The notes below the pieces were generated by a model that made no database searches, was not told where the DNA came from, and saw only the letters and a list, made by a program, of their open reading frames with translations. The position numbers were made by a program, and so were the translations under genes. DNA of 64,000 bases. Origin: Daphnia carinata (lineage: Eukaryota; Arthropoda; Branchiopoda; Diplostraca; Daphniidae). This document shows, one piece after another, positions 36,210 through 48,843 of this stretch. The DNA lies in NCBI RefSeq assembly GCF_022539665.2, contig NW_026712464.1, positions 1 through 64,000 of the forward strand, read 5' to 3'. Within the stretch, counting starts at the first letter, position 1, and each line of letters opens with the position of its first letter.

Positions 36210-38400
36210 TTTAAAGTGTATCTGATGTCCATTCCGGCAAGTAATAATTTTTGTAGAATTTACATTGAAAACTTGTAAATAGATATCAAATATATAACTT
36301 TTTCACCAGCTGCTTTTCTTATCTACTTTATTTTGCATCTTGTGTTTCTTTTCCTAACTAATCTAAATACCCCACGGCATCTAATGAAGATCTGAATTTT
36401 TATTTTTAATTCAGGGTTGCAAAATTTTTGTATTTGCAAAATGATTGAAAAGGAAAAGAGGTGCAGGAGGCCCAATAAGGTAGGAAATAAAGAAGTAACT
36501 GCAATCGTCAAGCAAAACAATTCGATGACTACGTCGATGCTAGCTTAAGTGAGACTGAAATTCCAACATTATTTAGCATCTTAAAAACCAAGAGAATGTG
36601 ATATTCAGATTAGAAAAGAAAGAGTGCAAAATGGAAGACTAAGATTCTTCTAGGGGTAAAGAGAGAATTATACGAGAAACATATTTGGAGACAAATTAGG
36701 AAAATGATGGAAGAGAAGGTGATTATCGAAATAGTTTAATTAAATATAATACTAATAGCGGCTACTTAGATCAAAGTATAGTTGAACGTGTAAATCGAGG
36801 ACGGGGCTGAATTGGAAGTAAGGACGTAAATCAAGGGAAATCGTGGAAGGGCTGATATGGAAAATCGAAAAAGACTAGATAGCGGTTATCAAGGACGAAT
36901 TGGAGACGGGCATCGTGTTGCAGGTGGAAGTAGGTATCATGGAGGGAAAAGAAGTGGAAATGTGCTTTATAGAAACGAGAATGTTTAGCAGGAAGGTAAT
37001 TTTTTTGGCGTCCTTTATTGCAGTAATAACCCTACATCCATTTCTTTTTCAGATATTATTAGTGAGACAATAGATGTAGATTTTCAGACTATTTCATTTC
37101 GGAACGAAAGCTAGACAAAAGAATTACGCACTACGGCAGAAAACGCGTCAATAGAGGAAAAAAAGTTTTGAAATCGGAGAAAATTATGGATGCAAGTTTT
37201 CCCGCGTTGAACTAGTTATGATATTCACCTGCTTAAAAGCTTATAATTAAGGGTTTTATTTTACTTTTTTTGGTTCCGAACTATGAATTTCAAACTAAAA
37301 AGTGGTTAGCGTTATAGCGATACAACAATATGAACACGCCGGATACGCTCTCCTCAAACGCACTGCAAACTCCTCAACAGGCTGCAAAAGAAACACCAGA
37401 AGTATCGTCACAACAGAGTATAAGGAAATATTAGTATTGTTTTTAAGTTTAATAGTAACATATAAAAATTTTTTATAATTGCAGTCCAACTTTGAGAGGG
37501 TTCATTGGATTTCTGAAAATTTGATGAAGCAATTAATGAAAAAATCTACGGCCTAGAGCTTAAAAGAGTTGGATTGTGTTTGCAACGTGGAAGAAGCAGA
37601 TTGTCAGGAAAAAATTTTCGCTTTTCCGTTTGGAAAGTATTGGAGAAGTGAAAGAACTAGAAAAAGCATTGGTAATATCTATGCCGCAAAAACTTTTTTT
37701 TTTTTATAAATTTGAAAATATTTTTTAGAAGCTGGTGTTATTAAGAAGAGGGGAAGATCCCTCAGTGGTATAGTTTATCGGATCATGGGAAACTTTTCAG
37801 GAGAAGTCTGCGCTTCATTCAGGTGGAATTGAAAAAAATAAAAAGAAAAAAAAAGAATTGTTTCAACGAGCTACAAAAGATAACTACTGCCATATTTAGT
37901 AATGAGTTTTATGAATGCATTACTATCTTGAACTGAAAATTTTGTATAAAAATTTGTGCCGTTCGTGCAAACAGCCTTCAGCCTTCAGATTGAAGAAAAA
38001 TTGAATGACGATATTCAATTTTATATTCGCGAATGGTTACGACATTCTCAGGAGAAACGTGACCGAAAATTTCTCTGTTGTAAATTTAAGATAAATAAAG
38101 GTGAGGGTAAAATCAAAATTTAAAAGTCTAATTTAACTATGTTAATTTTGAATAGGTTTGTAACGGCATACCAATCCTGGCAAGATAAGAATATACAATT
38201 AAAAGAAAATTCAACCTGCAGTATTTATTGTTTAAAAGATTTATTTACAAATTTGGCAATAAGAAAACAGTTGAAAATTTTTGTTTTATGGTTATTTCTA
38301 ATTGCGGGTAGCAATATTCATAAAAAAAAAATTTCGAAATAGAAGGGGTGGAGACAATTTCATATAGGGGGAGGCTTCTGGAAGGTTTTCGAAGGCGGAG
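36210..38400 (+). pseudogene. Possible exon fossils of an unidentified gene
   Basis: Short protein-like blocks are separated by AT-rich sequence with splice-like borders: MIEKEKRCRRPNK near 36.44 kb, QAKQFDDYVDASLSETEIPT near 36.52 kb, an Arg/Gly-rich stretch (GYQGRIGDGHRVAGGSRYHG) near 36.9 kb, MNTPDTLSSNALQTPQQAAK near 37.34 kb, and EEKLNDDIQFYIREWLRHSQ near 38.0 kb followed by a GTGAGG donor-like site. I do not recognise the protein. It could be accessory coding sequence of one of the neighbouring transposons, or chance. Confidence 0.3.
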
Positions 38401-38404
38401 GGAA

Positions 38405-41333
38405 TAGAGTCTTTTGGGCTACTTGGCAAAAGGACTCTAGGGTTTCCCGACACAGGACTTCTGTACTGCGACACTTGGACAACAGATCCACGACGAAAGG
38501 ACATCTGCCAATCGACGTTCGGACTACTGGTCCCCGACGTTTGGGTGCAACAGTAAATTGTTGCTGAACCCAACGAGCGCTACACTTTCCGACAAGAGGA
38601 CTCCCGTGCCATCGAAATTAGGACTTCTGATTTTTCAAATATTGATTTTTTCTTGTCAATATTAGCAGTCAAAGTTATATTTGTTTTTCCATTTTTTTTT
38701 TTTTTCTATATTAGCAGACGAATTTATTTTGTTTTCATTTTTCTTTAAAAGAAGTAGCTCAATTGTAATTTTAACAAAAGATGTATAAACAGTGCTGAGG
38801 AAACTGAAATTGATGTTGCAGGGAAAATTTCAAATGAAAATATTTTAAGAGACCCAGTTCAGTTACGCTTCGATGCTTTTCGAAAATGGCAAGAAAGTTG
38901 TAAAAGTTCCAATGTCACAATCTACTAGAAAGGCATATGTAAAGTCAATGAAAGTTTGGTAAGAGGATTCAATATGTTTTTGATTTTTATTAATTATTCT
39001 GTTTGTTTTAAACCTTCTCCTTGAAGTTCTTTTCTACTTAGGCACAGGAGCTGAATATGAAGGTAAAAGTGAAAACAATGTTACGCATAGGATTGCCCAA
39101 ACAAATATATTCCTTCTAGATTTTGGAGTCATACGGTTCACACACATAGCTTTCTTTACGTGACAGAATCTGGGAAAAAGCTCAGTCAATTTTAAGAATA
39201 GGAACTCCAACATGTGTTGGTTTGTATTGTCACACTTACATATTCAACTTTTAATATTGCTTTGTCACAGGAAATAACACTGTAAAACCACCAGGATAAG
39301 AACTTGCTTTGAGCACAGGAAATAACACTGTAAAAGCTAAAGCTGCAAAAAAGCTGACCCAAACTTAATGAAGTTATTTCTAAATATGAAGATCGAATCA
39401 GTATGCCAGTTGTAAGTTGCTGTTATTTTTTGGTTTAGTTCAAAACAATTACGACGAAAAATTTGACTTCCAACAATCGGTTTGAAATTAAAGAAACATT
39501 GGCAAAAAAACACAATAAATAATCCACCGTATTAAAGCTTACTTTTTGGTATTTTTTTATAAGATTATAAAGGTTTTGCAAATTCTAACTAACGTAACGA
39601 AATTTAGCTCTTATTAAGCGAGTAACTAATGAGCATTATGCGGTAAGTTGTTGGTGAACCATGTATGTCTTTCTGGTTAAGTTATGCAAGGCTGTGAAAA
39701 CCAACTTAAGCTCTCTTGATGTAGAATTACCTTCAAAAATAACTAAGCCGTAGCCTTAAACTATCTTTTAAATAACCGTCAAGCAGTTTTTGCCAACATC
39801 TCTGAAACCAGGTTGGATAAGGATGTAAGTAAAAGCCTTTCTGACTGGCCAGCAACAGCAATGGCCACTAGTCACATTGAAATAATATGAGGTAAAACGC
39901 ACCAAAGCCCTTTTTAAGCCCCCCAGCATCAGCTCGTTTGAAAAAGTATAGCACAATTCCAATTGTATCCGTTTAATCAACTACATCCAGTACAACTATT
40001 TCAACGTATCGCCAAACATTTAAATTTCCCGCCATAAAAAAATGGCCGCCAACTCCTAGCAGCTGATTAGTCATTTATTATTTGAGATTTTGTCGATAAA
40101 TACGCTAAATAAAATTGAAAATAATGCATCACTAGATGCACTATAGTTCACTAGGATTAAAAAACCACAACTTTATGCTGAATATCTAAGTATAAACATT
40201 CAAACGATGAAGCCAAAGTTTTGTTGTTTTGGACTTATTCCCCTTCCCCCAACATTTACTGTAAAATGATAAACATTAACTGTGATTCTTCTGTTGATCA
40301 AATCGTAAAAAGTTTTATGGAAAAAAGGTTCCTCTTTACAAGATCTATCGATTTCTGTAAAATTTTGAAAAGAAAAATGTAAATAAATATTAAAGAAGAA
40401 TTTCTACTTTTTTGTTTTTCGGTTCAGCGCAGTACTCGACCTAGGTGGGAAATAGAAAAACTAGAACTTGTTATCGAAGTTTTTTAGTTAATATCTGTGT
40501 TGTTAAATATCAAAGATATATATAGACCTCTTTAAGAGCTATCAACTTCTGTAAGATTTTTCAAGTTTTGGCAAAAAAATAAATTAACAATAAATTTGGG
40601 AATAAGTCAAAATCAACGAAACTTTGGCTTCATCGTTTGGGTTTTTATCTCTAGAATTTCGGCATAAAATAATGGTTTTTAGAAACCTCGTAAACCAGAG
40701 CATCTAGTGATGCAATATTTTTAATTATATTCAGCGTATTTATTGGAAAAAGCTCAAAATAATAATGCCTAATCAGCTGCTAATAGCTGGCGGCCATTTT
40801 TTAATGCGGCAAATTCAAATATCTAGCCATAAGTTGAAATAATAGCACTGAATGTAGTTGATTAAACGGAGAAATTGGAATTGTTGTATACCTATTCAAG
40901 TTGGCAAAAACTGAATCCCCGGCTAATTTAAGGATAGCTTAAGGCTATCTTTTGTTAAAATTACAATTAAGCCACTTTTAAAGAAAAACTGGGTACCTTT
41001 AATAAAAACAAATAAAAACTTCGTCTGCTAATATAGAAAAAGAAAAAATGGAAAACAAATATAACTTCGTCTGCTAATATTGATAAGAAAAAAAATTATT
41101 TGAAAAATCAAAAGTCCTAATGTCGATGGCACGGGAGTCCTTTTGTCGGAAAATGTACCGCTCGTTGGGTACAGCAACAACTTACTGTTGCGCCCAAACG
41201 TCGGGGACTAGTAGTCCAAACGTCGCTGGACAGATGTCCTAACGTCGGGTTCCAGATGTCCAAGTGTCGGAAACCTGCAACCAAAAGTCGGAAACCCTGG
41301 AGTCCTTTTTGTAACTCGCCCAAAAGAGTACAT
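38405..41333. mobile_element. Giant imperfect palindrome (foldback element), 2.9 kb
   Basis: The left arm (38405-38782, then 39745-40250) is matched in reverse complement by a continuous right arm (40610-41333). Landmarks include TCTTTTGGGC at the tips, ACTCCCGTGCCATCGA, CAATATTAGCAG, TTGTAATTTTAACAAAAGAT, ATGGCCGCCA, TTAATCAACTACAT and AACGATGAAGCCAAAGTTT. The left arm is split by about 960 bp absent from the right arm. The centre (40250-40610) has no gene. Subterminal GTCGG- and GGACT-type short repeats occur in both arms. I found no convincing target duplication. Confidence 0.75.
38783..39744 (+). other. Extra segment splitting the left palindrome arm
   Basis: Sequence without a counterpart in the right arm. 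It includes a coding-like block, ENILRDPVQLRFDAFRKWQE, near 38.86 kb, and two GGAAATAACACTGTAAA direct repeats about 55 bases apart (39269 and 39323). It may be a secondary insertion or a remnant of the element's own gene. Not identified. Confidence 0.4.
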
Positions 41334-41340
41334 GCCAGGC

Positions 41341-41456
41341 GGGAGCTCCAACGGAGTTTGTCAGGAGTGACACAGGGCTCGCAGGGATCCGTTTAGGAAT
41401 GATTGTAGACATTCCTAAGTCCCGTTCCTCCCACGGAATACTCCACAGGAGCTCCC
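41341..41456. repeat. Small hairpin element with GGGAGCTCC ends
   Basis: GGGAGCTCC at 41341-41349 pairs with GGAGCTCCC at 41448-41456. Inside, GGAGT pairs with ACTCC, and AGGAATG (41395-41401) pairs with CATTCCT (41410-41416). It is an imperfect palindrome lying immediately outside the giant foldback. Confidence 0.55.
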
Positions 41457-42418
41457 AAGGTATGTTTAATGCCGTTTTGGTTTGTTGATTTTAAATAAAA
41501 TCGACCTATATTTCAAGAAGATTAATAAGTAAACTGAATTGAACTACCTCTTAAAACCCTATCTTTAGTTATAGCTGCTATGTATTCATTGCCTGGTAGT
41601 ATTTCCAACTGTTTTTGGCATTCACAGTTGGAGCGTTTTTGAGGTCTAAAGCAAAGAACTGAAATGTCTATAACAAAAAAGATAAAATGCCTGGCTTGCA
41701 AAGAAGTCATTACCTTTAAGAAAATTTCCACGGTTGTTGCCAGCCACAACCAATCCGTTACCAGTGCGCAACGATTTTCGCACAGGGATCTAAATTCTAC
41801 TTAGATATCAGTACGCTGCCAGTATGATAAAGGAAATACAATTATTAACATACTACTAGTCAGCTAATAAACGCCTTCTTTAAGTTGTAACTATTTAACC
41901 TGTGGAATGTAGACTGCCGTTGCTAGTTTACTATCCAGATTTACAACCGAGCATAACGCTTCCTTATAATACACTATTAATGGTTGTAATTATAAATCCC
42001 TATATCAGCAAGTCATATTTCACCAAGTAACAGACCAGGAAATTGCAGGCATTTGTGTAACTACTAGCAACGTATCAGTAATTGGTACGGTGTAAGAAAC
42101 GGACTTAATTTGTGTTATAAATATGCTACGCGTGCTCAAAATGAAAGTCTTTATGAATACAATTTACACACATATACTAAAATTAAAAAATTCCTAATCA
42201 TATTAGCTTACTTAATTTTACATTATTTAACATATGCTTCGCTTACTTTAGAAATCTGGCATAATTTTATCAAGGCAGACGATGATTTTGTTTGTTTATT
42301 TTTATGTAAATTCACAAGGGAATTTCAAAAGATTGCCCACTATTAGTTTGCCATTTGTTACTGTCTTCTATTTACCCTATAGCTTCTTCTAAGGCATTGT
42401 CTCCAGTGTCAGGTGAAA
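41457..42418. other. No recognisable gene upstream of the transposase
   Basis: AT-rich sequence where promoter and terminal repeat of the 42.4-47.7 kb element are expected. I could not identify a terminal inverted repeat by eye. The frames at 41522-41749 minus and 42110-42346 plus show no domain. Confidence 0.4.
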
Positions 42419-45400
42419 ATGTCTAGTGTTCGTGGTAACTCAAAATCGTCGGCCCGTAGAATGCGATTGAATTTGGCCGACGCCAATTACAATGAAATGA
42501 TGGAATGGAATACTGCAGATACCGTACAAGTAAACTCAACGGAAGAAAGCCGAAACCAGACTGGAGAAAATGAAACCGCTTCAGTGATATATCAGAGTAA
42601 TACGAGTGTTCATAATGTGAGTTGAAGTAACTGAATATATTTCTTATACCTTACTCCTACTTTCTTAAAAAATACCATTGTGTGTATTTTATAGGATAAT
42701 AACCACAGCACCTCTCAACAAAATGAATCTCGAGAAAGCATTATAGACCCATGTTTGGATCATGCACTCACAGACCAACAGAATGGTATTAATTCAAAGC
42801 TTTTTAATGCAAAATTATCTATTCCCTTATAGTAATAGGTGATTATTTTCCTACCAACAGAAGGCATACAAGTCCCTTACGAATTACAAATGATGTTGGA
42901 AAGTTCGGAGAGTAGTGATAGTTGGCGTGAAATTATGATACTGATGAATCAGAAGTTGATGACGACAACTCTATCACAGTAAGTGTTGTGATTTATACTA
43001 GGTTGTACATTTAAGAGTTACTGTTTTTTATTCCATTTCCAGAATGAATTAGTAGATGCGGAACTGAAAAAAGAATATCTTGCTTTATTAAGCTCTGCTT
43101 TTTATGCGAAACATGGCCTATCTAATAGTGCGCTGAAAGACCACTTGGCCTTACTCAGAATTGCTCTACCTGAAAACGACGCAAAAGATGCATTTACAAG
43201 TGTTTATCTTTTCCAAAAAAATTTGCCCATTTGAAGAAAAGCTTAAAAAAAATATTTCTGTGCAATAAATGTTCGGCTACTTTAAAAACCGGAGAGAATG
43301 GAAATCCTATTAACGAACAGCCGTGTGGTCATTACTACATGAGAAATTCCACAGAGAATCACGATGGCTGTTACACAATCATGCTACCCGTGGAAGAGCA
43401 AGTGCGATACTACTTACAGCAATATGGATCCTGCTCAAGAAAGGACGAGTTATCAGACGGCATGGCTGGTGATAGTGTTTATGGAAAACTATATGAAGAA
43501 AATCGTCACAGACGATACATCTGCGATAAAACAATCACGGTCCTTATCTGTGCAGACGGGGCAAATCCTTATAAACGGAGTAAATATGGCTTTTGGCCAT
43601 TTAAGGGAGTGATTAACGAGGCGCCATATACTGTTCGCCGTTCCAACGTTATCGTGTTTGCTCTTTTTTACGGGAATAAGAAACCTTCCATCGATATTTT
43701 TATCAAGCCGTGTGTTGCCGAACTCATTCGTCTTGGAACAACTGGAATTGTAGTTGGTGGAGTGACATACTACGTAAAGCCTTTAATTGTTAGCGTTGAC
43801 ACTGTTGCTCGCCCTGTGCTCAGAAATACGACACAATTTAATGGATTATACGGATGTGATTTCTGCCTACACCCTGGTAAGCTAACTCTTTTTAGCTGTT
43901 TTTGAGTTACAACTTATTATTAGTGATACATTTCAATATTACCAATGCAAAACAATTACAATGATTCCTAAATATTGATTAAACTACCCAGGTCAAGTAA
44001 ATAGGAAAGGAATGGGATATTGTCGCGTATATCCGAATCCTCAAGATCGGTCAATATGCTTCCCTTTGCGGACTACAAAGCAACACGATGATGATTTATT
44101 AGAGGTACCTACATTGAAACTAACACAATAGACAATCACATTTCACTCCTTTCTGCTATGAACTACAGGTACTTATTGGAGAGAGTGATGCTGTTCACGG
44201 CATACTTGGTGATACACCATTCTTCAAGATTAAAGGGTTTGATTTTATTGCCGCTTTCGTTCCAGAATATATGCACAGCGTCTGTCTTGGAGTTGTTCGC
44301 TACTTTCTGTTGCTGTGGACTCTTTCACCGTATAACAAAGAGCCATGGTATATTGGAAAGCGGATTATCCTTGACGAACTTAATAAGCGACTATTGGAAA
44401 TTAAGCCACCCTCTGAAATCACAAGAACCCTCAGATCTTTGATAATATTCCGTACTGGAAGGCTTCAGAGTTCCGATCATTTGTTTTATTTTATTATCCG
44501 ATCCTGACGGGAATTTTGCCTGAGCCATTTTTTTCCCATTTTTCAACATTGGCTTATTCGTTGTTTGGTCTACTGCTGGATGAAATTAAGGTAGAATCTG
44601 TGAAGAAAATCGAGATCGTTTCCGTACATTTCGTGTCAGAGGCTGAAAATCTCTACGGATCACAACACATTACTTACAATGTGGACCTTCTTACTCATCT
44701 GGCTAAAAGTGTGATTGTTGGGGTTGCCTTTGGTCAACTTCCGCTTTCATTCCAGAGTGGATCAACGGAGATCTACAGAACCTATTCAATGGCACTCAAA
44801 ACGTAATTGAGCAAATGGCTGAAACTTATCTTTGTGCGCACAGCTACCATTCGAAGAGAAGCTATTGATCTTTTAGCATCCAACAGTATACCATACGAAG
44901 TAACTCGCCTTCTCGATCGCTTACTTTGTTTACCCAAAGCTGTCCTTTCCTCTCGTTCTTTCTGCAAAGTGACCGAATAATTGACGGATACACTGTTAGG
45001 GGAAAATTAACCAAAAGACGATTAGTGGCGTAAGAATTTGTAGATTTAAAAAATAACTTACGCACGTCAAATACTATGTCACAGCGGAACAGAATTGAGT
45101 TAAATGGTCAGGAAGATTACGTATTTTATTCGAAAGTTAAAATTGAAGACGGGAGGCTTTTTCACCACAAGTAGGTGATGCTAAGTCCCCAAAGCGATCG
45201 AATTTTTATGCTTTATTGCATAATTGGGAATTTTTCCTAATAGAAAACATATGTGTGGTCGAAAATCTCGCTTTGTTTGTTGGACCACCAATTTTTCTGT
45301 TTGGACACGAACTCGGAACGGTCCGAAAAGACATATTTTTTCCCCATCGGGTGGGTTCCATAGTGTTAGATAAAATTAGCCGGGCAAACCACAATGCTGG

Positions 45401-45523
45401 TGGGTAAGGGGAAAGAACTTGTTGCAGTTTGTGTCGATAGCGCAAGGAAGAAGTGCGTCGCATTGATTGAAACATATGATACTATAGTGCTTACTGCCAT
45501 CGCTAATCCTTTTGAAACAGACT
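42419..45523 (+). pseudogene. tnp2-type transposase gene with introns
   Basis: The ATG at 42419 starts exon 1 (to 42616, GTGAGT donor). Further exons fit GT-AG borders at 42695-42785, 42861-42978, 43043-43876, 43992-44104 and from 44169. After an acidic N-terminus comes a zinc-binding-like IFLCNKCSATL and CGHYY, then the transposase core: ICADGANPYKRSKYGFWPF, NVIVFALFYGNKKPSIDIFI, FNGLYGCDFCLHPG, EYMHSVCLGVVRYFLLLW, KRLLEIKPPSEITR, WKASEFRSFVLFYYPILTGI and NVDLLTHLAKSV, with a C-terminal domain to about 45.5 kb. These match animal relatives of plant tnp2 (EnSpm/CACTA). One-base shifts occur near 42.92, 43.2, 44.44 and 44.73 kb, so it is probably inactive. A BEN-domain gene follows on the same strand. 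Confidence 0.75.
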
Positions 45524-45605
45524 GATTTTAATATTTCCGATACATAAATAACTAGTTACTGTAATTTTTTCCTCGTTTTCGTGTGTGCATAGCAATAAAA
45601 GTTGA

Positions 45606-47733
45606 ATGACATTCACATCTGCTACCGCTTTCAAAGATCATATTTACAAACTACAGGTAAGAGCCAAGTATACTTAATTATAGGAGTTGTATCGAAATTT
45701 CCCAAAAAAACGTTGCAACGATGGATTACTTAAAAAACTTGAAAAATCGATATGTTGTCTGCTAGGAGCATCATTAGGTCACTCATATGAACTCGTGAGA
45801 GGTAAGGTCATTGTTCAATGTATTCTGCTAGTGTAGCTGTTTAGTTAATTCGTTTTTTTTTACAACGACTGCAGGTAAGATGGCAAAAGGACAGTCTAGC
45901 GAAAGTATTCATGCAGGGGCTGTTCTTCACGTGCTCTTCAGATTGCCTTGCAAAACTATGATAAGTACAAGTGACAGCATTCGAGAACTGAAGAAATGCA
46001 AGCGAAGAACAATGACCACTCTGATAAGTAGGTTAACCAGTTGGAGGGACGAAAAGACAGCTGTGTCAGTAGAGTAAGTAATTAATTGTAGAAATGTAAT
46101 TACATGCAGGTATTCTAATTCCCTTTCATGTACTTCCAGGTTGACAGAGAATGAACATCCGAGGACATCAACTCAATTTCACCCAGTTTTTGAATCTGCG
46201 ACCATATTATTTTTTGCTGGGAAGAACTTTTGTATTATTTTTGAGTTTCATTCTAAAATTCTTGTGATTTTTGTCATTTGTAGAATCTGTAGCTGACCTT
46301 TTGATTCACAAAGCAGAAATTGATGCCGGTCATGTTGCAAGGAAAACAGTACCAGCAGCAAAAGCCACTGACGATAGCAGTGATGAAGAACCACCAGTGT
46401 CACCAATCAAGCGTACTAGAAGGTCGTTACAGGGCACAAGTGATATCGACAGGTCGTTCCAAGGTAAAAGTCCCAGTTCAACTATGCTATTGTGCATCGG
46501 TTAATGTATAGGTGCTAGTAGGCGTTTGCTAATTGTTTTTCTATTGCAGATATGTTTGAACAACTATCCAGTTCAGATTCTGAGGAAGATACCAATGGGC
46601 AAAGAGTGCTGTCGCCAACTGAAGGAATTGAAGAAAGAGGTTGCAATTCGCATCGCACTGGAAGCTTTCCGAAGGTTGGTGAAAAACAAGCAAAATAATT
46701 CTTTAATTAATGTGTTACAATATTCTAATTCCACGTTTATGAAACTATAGAACCGTGATGGGCAAAGCCTTGATATTGATGAACTTCTACAGCTCAGAAG
46801 ACAGGTGCAAGAATACAAACTAAAGTTCAGCAAGTAGAAAAGGCTATGCATAAACAGAAGATGGATGAAGCACGTCTAATAGAAGAAATTAAGAGGATAA
46901 ATGATTTACTTCATATGAATCCTGGTCAACAGCTAGCTGCACTAATTATTCGTAAGTATTTATTTACTTTATATGTCCTAGGTCTGTGTTGTTATTGTAA
47001 ATCTAATAATTCATCTTGTAAATTTAGACATTAATGGATGTCTTGAGGAGTTGAAGACAACTTTAGACGACTCCCGTCAACACAGTCGAGACCTTCAACA
47101 GCTTTTGGAAACACAGAAAAAATCGGATTCGTTGCCTGGTAATTCAGGATCGCGAAAAGTGCAAGATGCTAAGCAGGTATAAAACCAATTTGTATAAGCC
47201 CTGACATTTATTAATGTAAACGTATTCGTTTGGCAGTACCTAGTTAATGGTATGTCGTTGAAGATAAATGAAGCTGACTTAAAGTTAGCTGTATCATATG
47301 GCAGTGTCGGAAATGGTGATTCTAACATGAGGTCCATGATCAACAAAATAATGGAGTCGGTGTACACACGAGAATTCATGGCAACCCATTCCTACACAGG
47401 GAAGAAAGCTCCGGCAAATAGACAGAACAGTGAACACCAACCAAAACCAGCTCTGCCAATTGACGACGTCAAAGCAATTCGTTGTAAGAATGTTTATTTT
47501 ATTTCAAAAATTTATAAATGTCTATAATTCCCTACTTATTTACAGTATTTGTCACTTCGTATTGGGCAAGAAAACACAAAGTGACGTTAAACCCAAAACT
47601 AATTACAATGGCAATGCAAGACAAACTTGGAACGGAGCATAGGGAGTACAAAAGGCTTGCACGAAGGGTGCAAGATCAAAGAAGCAGCGATGACGCCCTT
47701 GAACTAGCCAATACGACGGACGATAGTAATTAA
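45606..47733 (+). CDS. Coiled-coil / BEN-domain protein, second gene of the tnp2-type element
   Basis: A multi-exon gene. A first short exon may be 45608-45655; the next part is 45880-46073, whose donor joins in frame to 46140. A later exon carries an acidic/basic segment with DDSSDEEPPVSPIKRTRRSL (46.37 kb), another has SSSDSEEDTNGQ, and then come heptad-like helices (MDEARLIEEIKRINDLL at 46.86 kb and CLEELKTTLDDSRQHSRDL at 47.04 kb). The final exons, 47237-47483 and 47546-47733, join in phase and form a BEN-like domain: MRSMINKIMESVYTREFMAT, YTGK, KPALPIDDVKAIR, and LITMAMQDKLGTEHREYKR. AATAAA overlaps the stop at 47733. BEN domains bind DNA or mediate protein contacts in animal chromatin factors. 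The C-terminal half looks intact; the 5' exons are less certain, and a stop near 46.84 kb may be intronic. Confidence 0.6.
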
Positions 47734-47739
47734 ATAAAA

Positions 47740-48840
47740 TATTTGTGGCTCCCCAACTAAGAAGTGTTACATCTCTGAGAGGAAAGATTTTATATGGGTA
47801 AATGCCCTCTTTATGTTTTCGTTTCCAGTCAGTTTTAATGGCTTGTTTCGGCCTTGTTTCCCTCACTTACTTTTCTCAGCCGTTACTGTTATCGGGGATT
47901 GTAAATGTCCAATATGTTTTGCATTTTATTGCCATATCGTTTATCGCAAAGACAATTTTATGTTGTTCGTATTCAGTCAAAACGGCACATGTAAGGCTCT
48001 CAGCCGATTCTGAATTTCATTTTTTTTAACACAACAGTGATTTATTGTTTCCCTGGCCGACTACCATGAAAAATGTTCACAAAGAAATTACACAGAATAA
48101 CATTTGAAATTTTCTGTTAATACTAACTATAAATATAATACAACGAGGAGTAAGCAACCTGATAACTACTCCTAAATTACGACTGGAAACTTGTTTGTTC
48201 TCTCCACGGTGTGCTGGGATTGTAAATTATCGTTATAGAAATCAGTGATGTAAACTGCTTGGGCACACGATGTTAAAATTCATGTTGACAGGCCGTTGAA
48301 TATCTCCGTATAGTAACCAGTAAAAAATAATACCGTATCGGTTCAAATATAGGTTTCATTTTCACAACCGGCAACGGGTTGTGTGACCCACAAAAAATCT
48401 GCCGCTTACTCACTAACTGCCGGTTATTTTTTTCCTAAGGGTAAGAAGGCTTTTAAAGAAGTTCTTTCAAGCATTTTCCGTGGATTCCACTCGTTCTTTT
48501 CAATTTTTTTGTTGGTCTTTCAACTTTTACGTCATTTTCTTCTACGGTGATGCCGTCAAACACATTTTGAAGACAACCTTTTTCTACAACTTTTTCAACT
48601 CTTTTGAAGAGCAAAACACAGAAAAAGATAAGCTTTGTAATTCACTCGTTCCAGCGGTAGTTTCCATATACTCCTTAAAAGATAAAGAAGAGGCAAAAGC
48701 ATTTTCCTCTGTGTCTTCAATATTGGAATTTTTATATTTTCCTAAGAACAAACGATGAAGAAACAAATTAACAAAATACTACAAACAGGCAACTGAAGCA
48801 TATTTATGACTTTATACAATAAAAATTTAAGTCTATTGAT
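47740..48840. other. No recognisable gene
   Basis: Sequence downstream of the BEN gene. A 92-codon frame at 48480-48758 shows no domain. CACAACC at 48373 pairs with GGTTGTG across a short loop. The 3' terminal repeat of the tnp2-type element may lie here but was not recognised. Confidence 0.4.
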
Positions 48841-48843
48841 ATA

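Noticed and set aside
48480-48758. 92-codon Phe-rich frame as a gene
   Set aside because: T-rich composition, no domain and no conserved neighbours.
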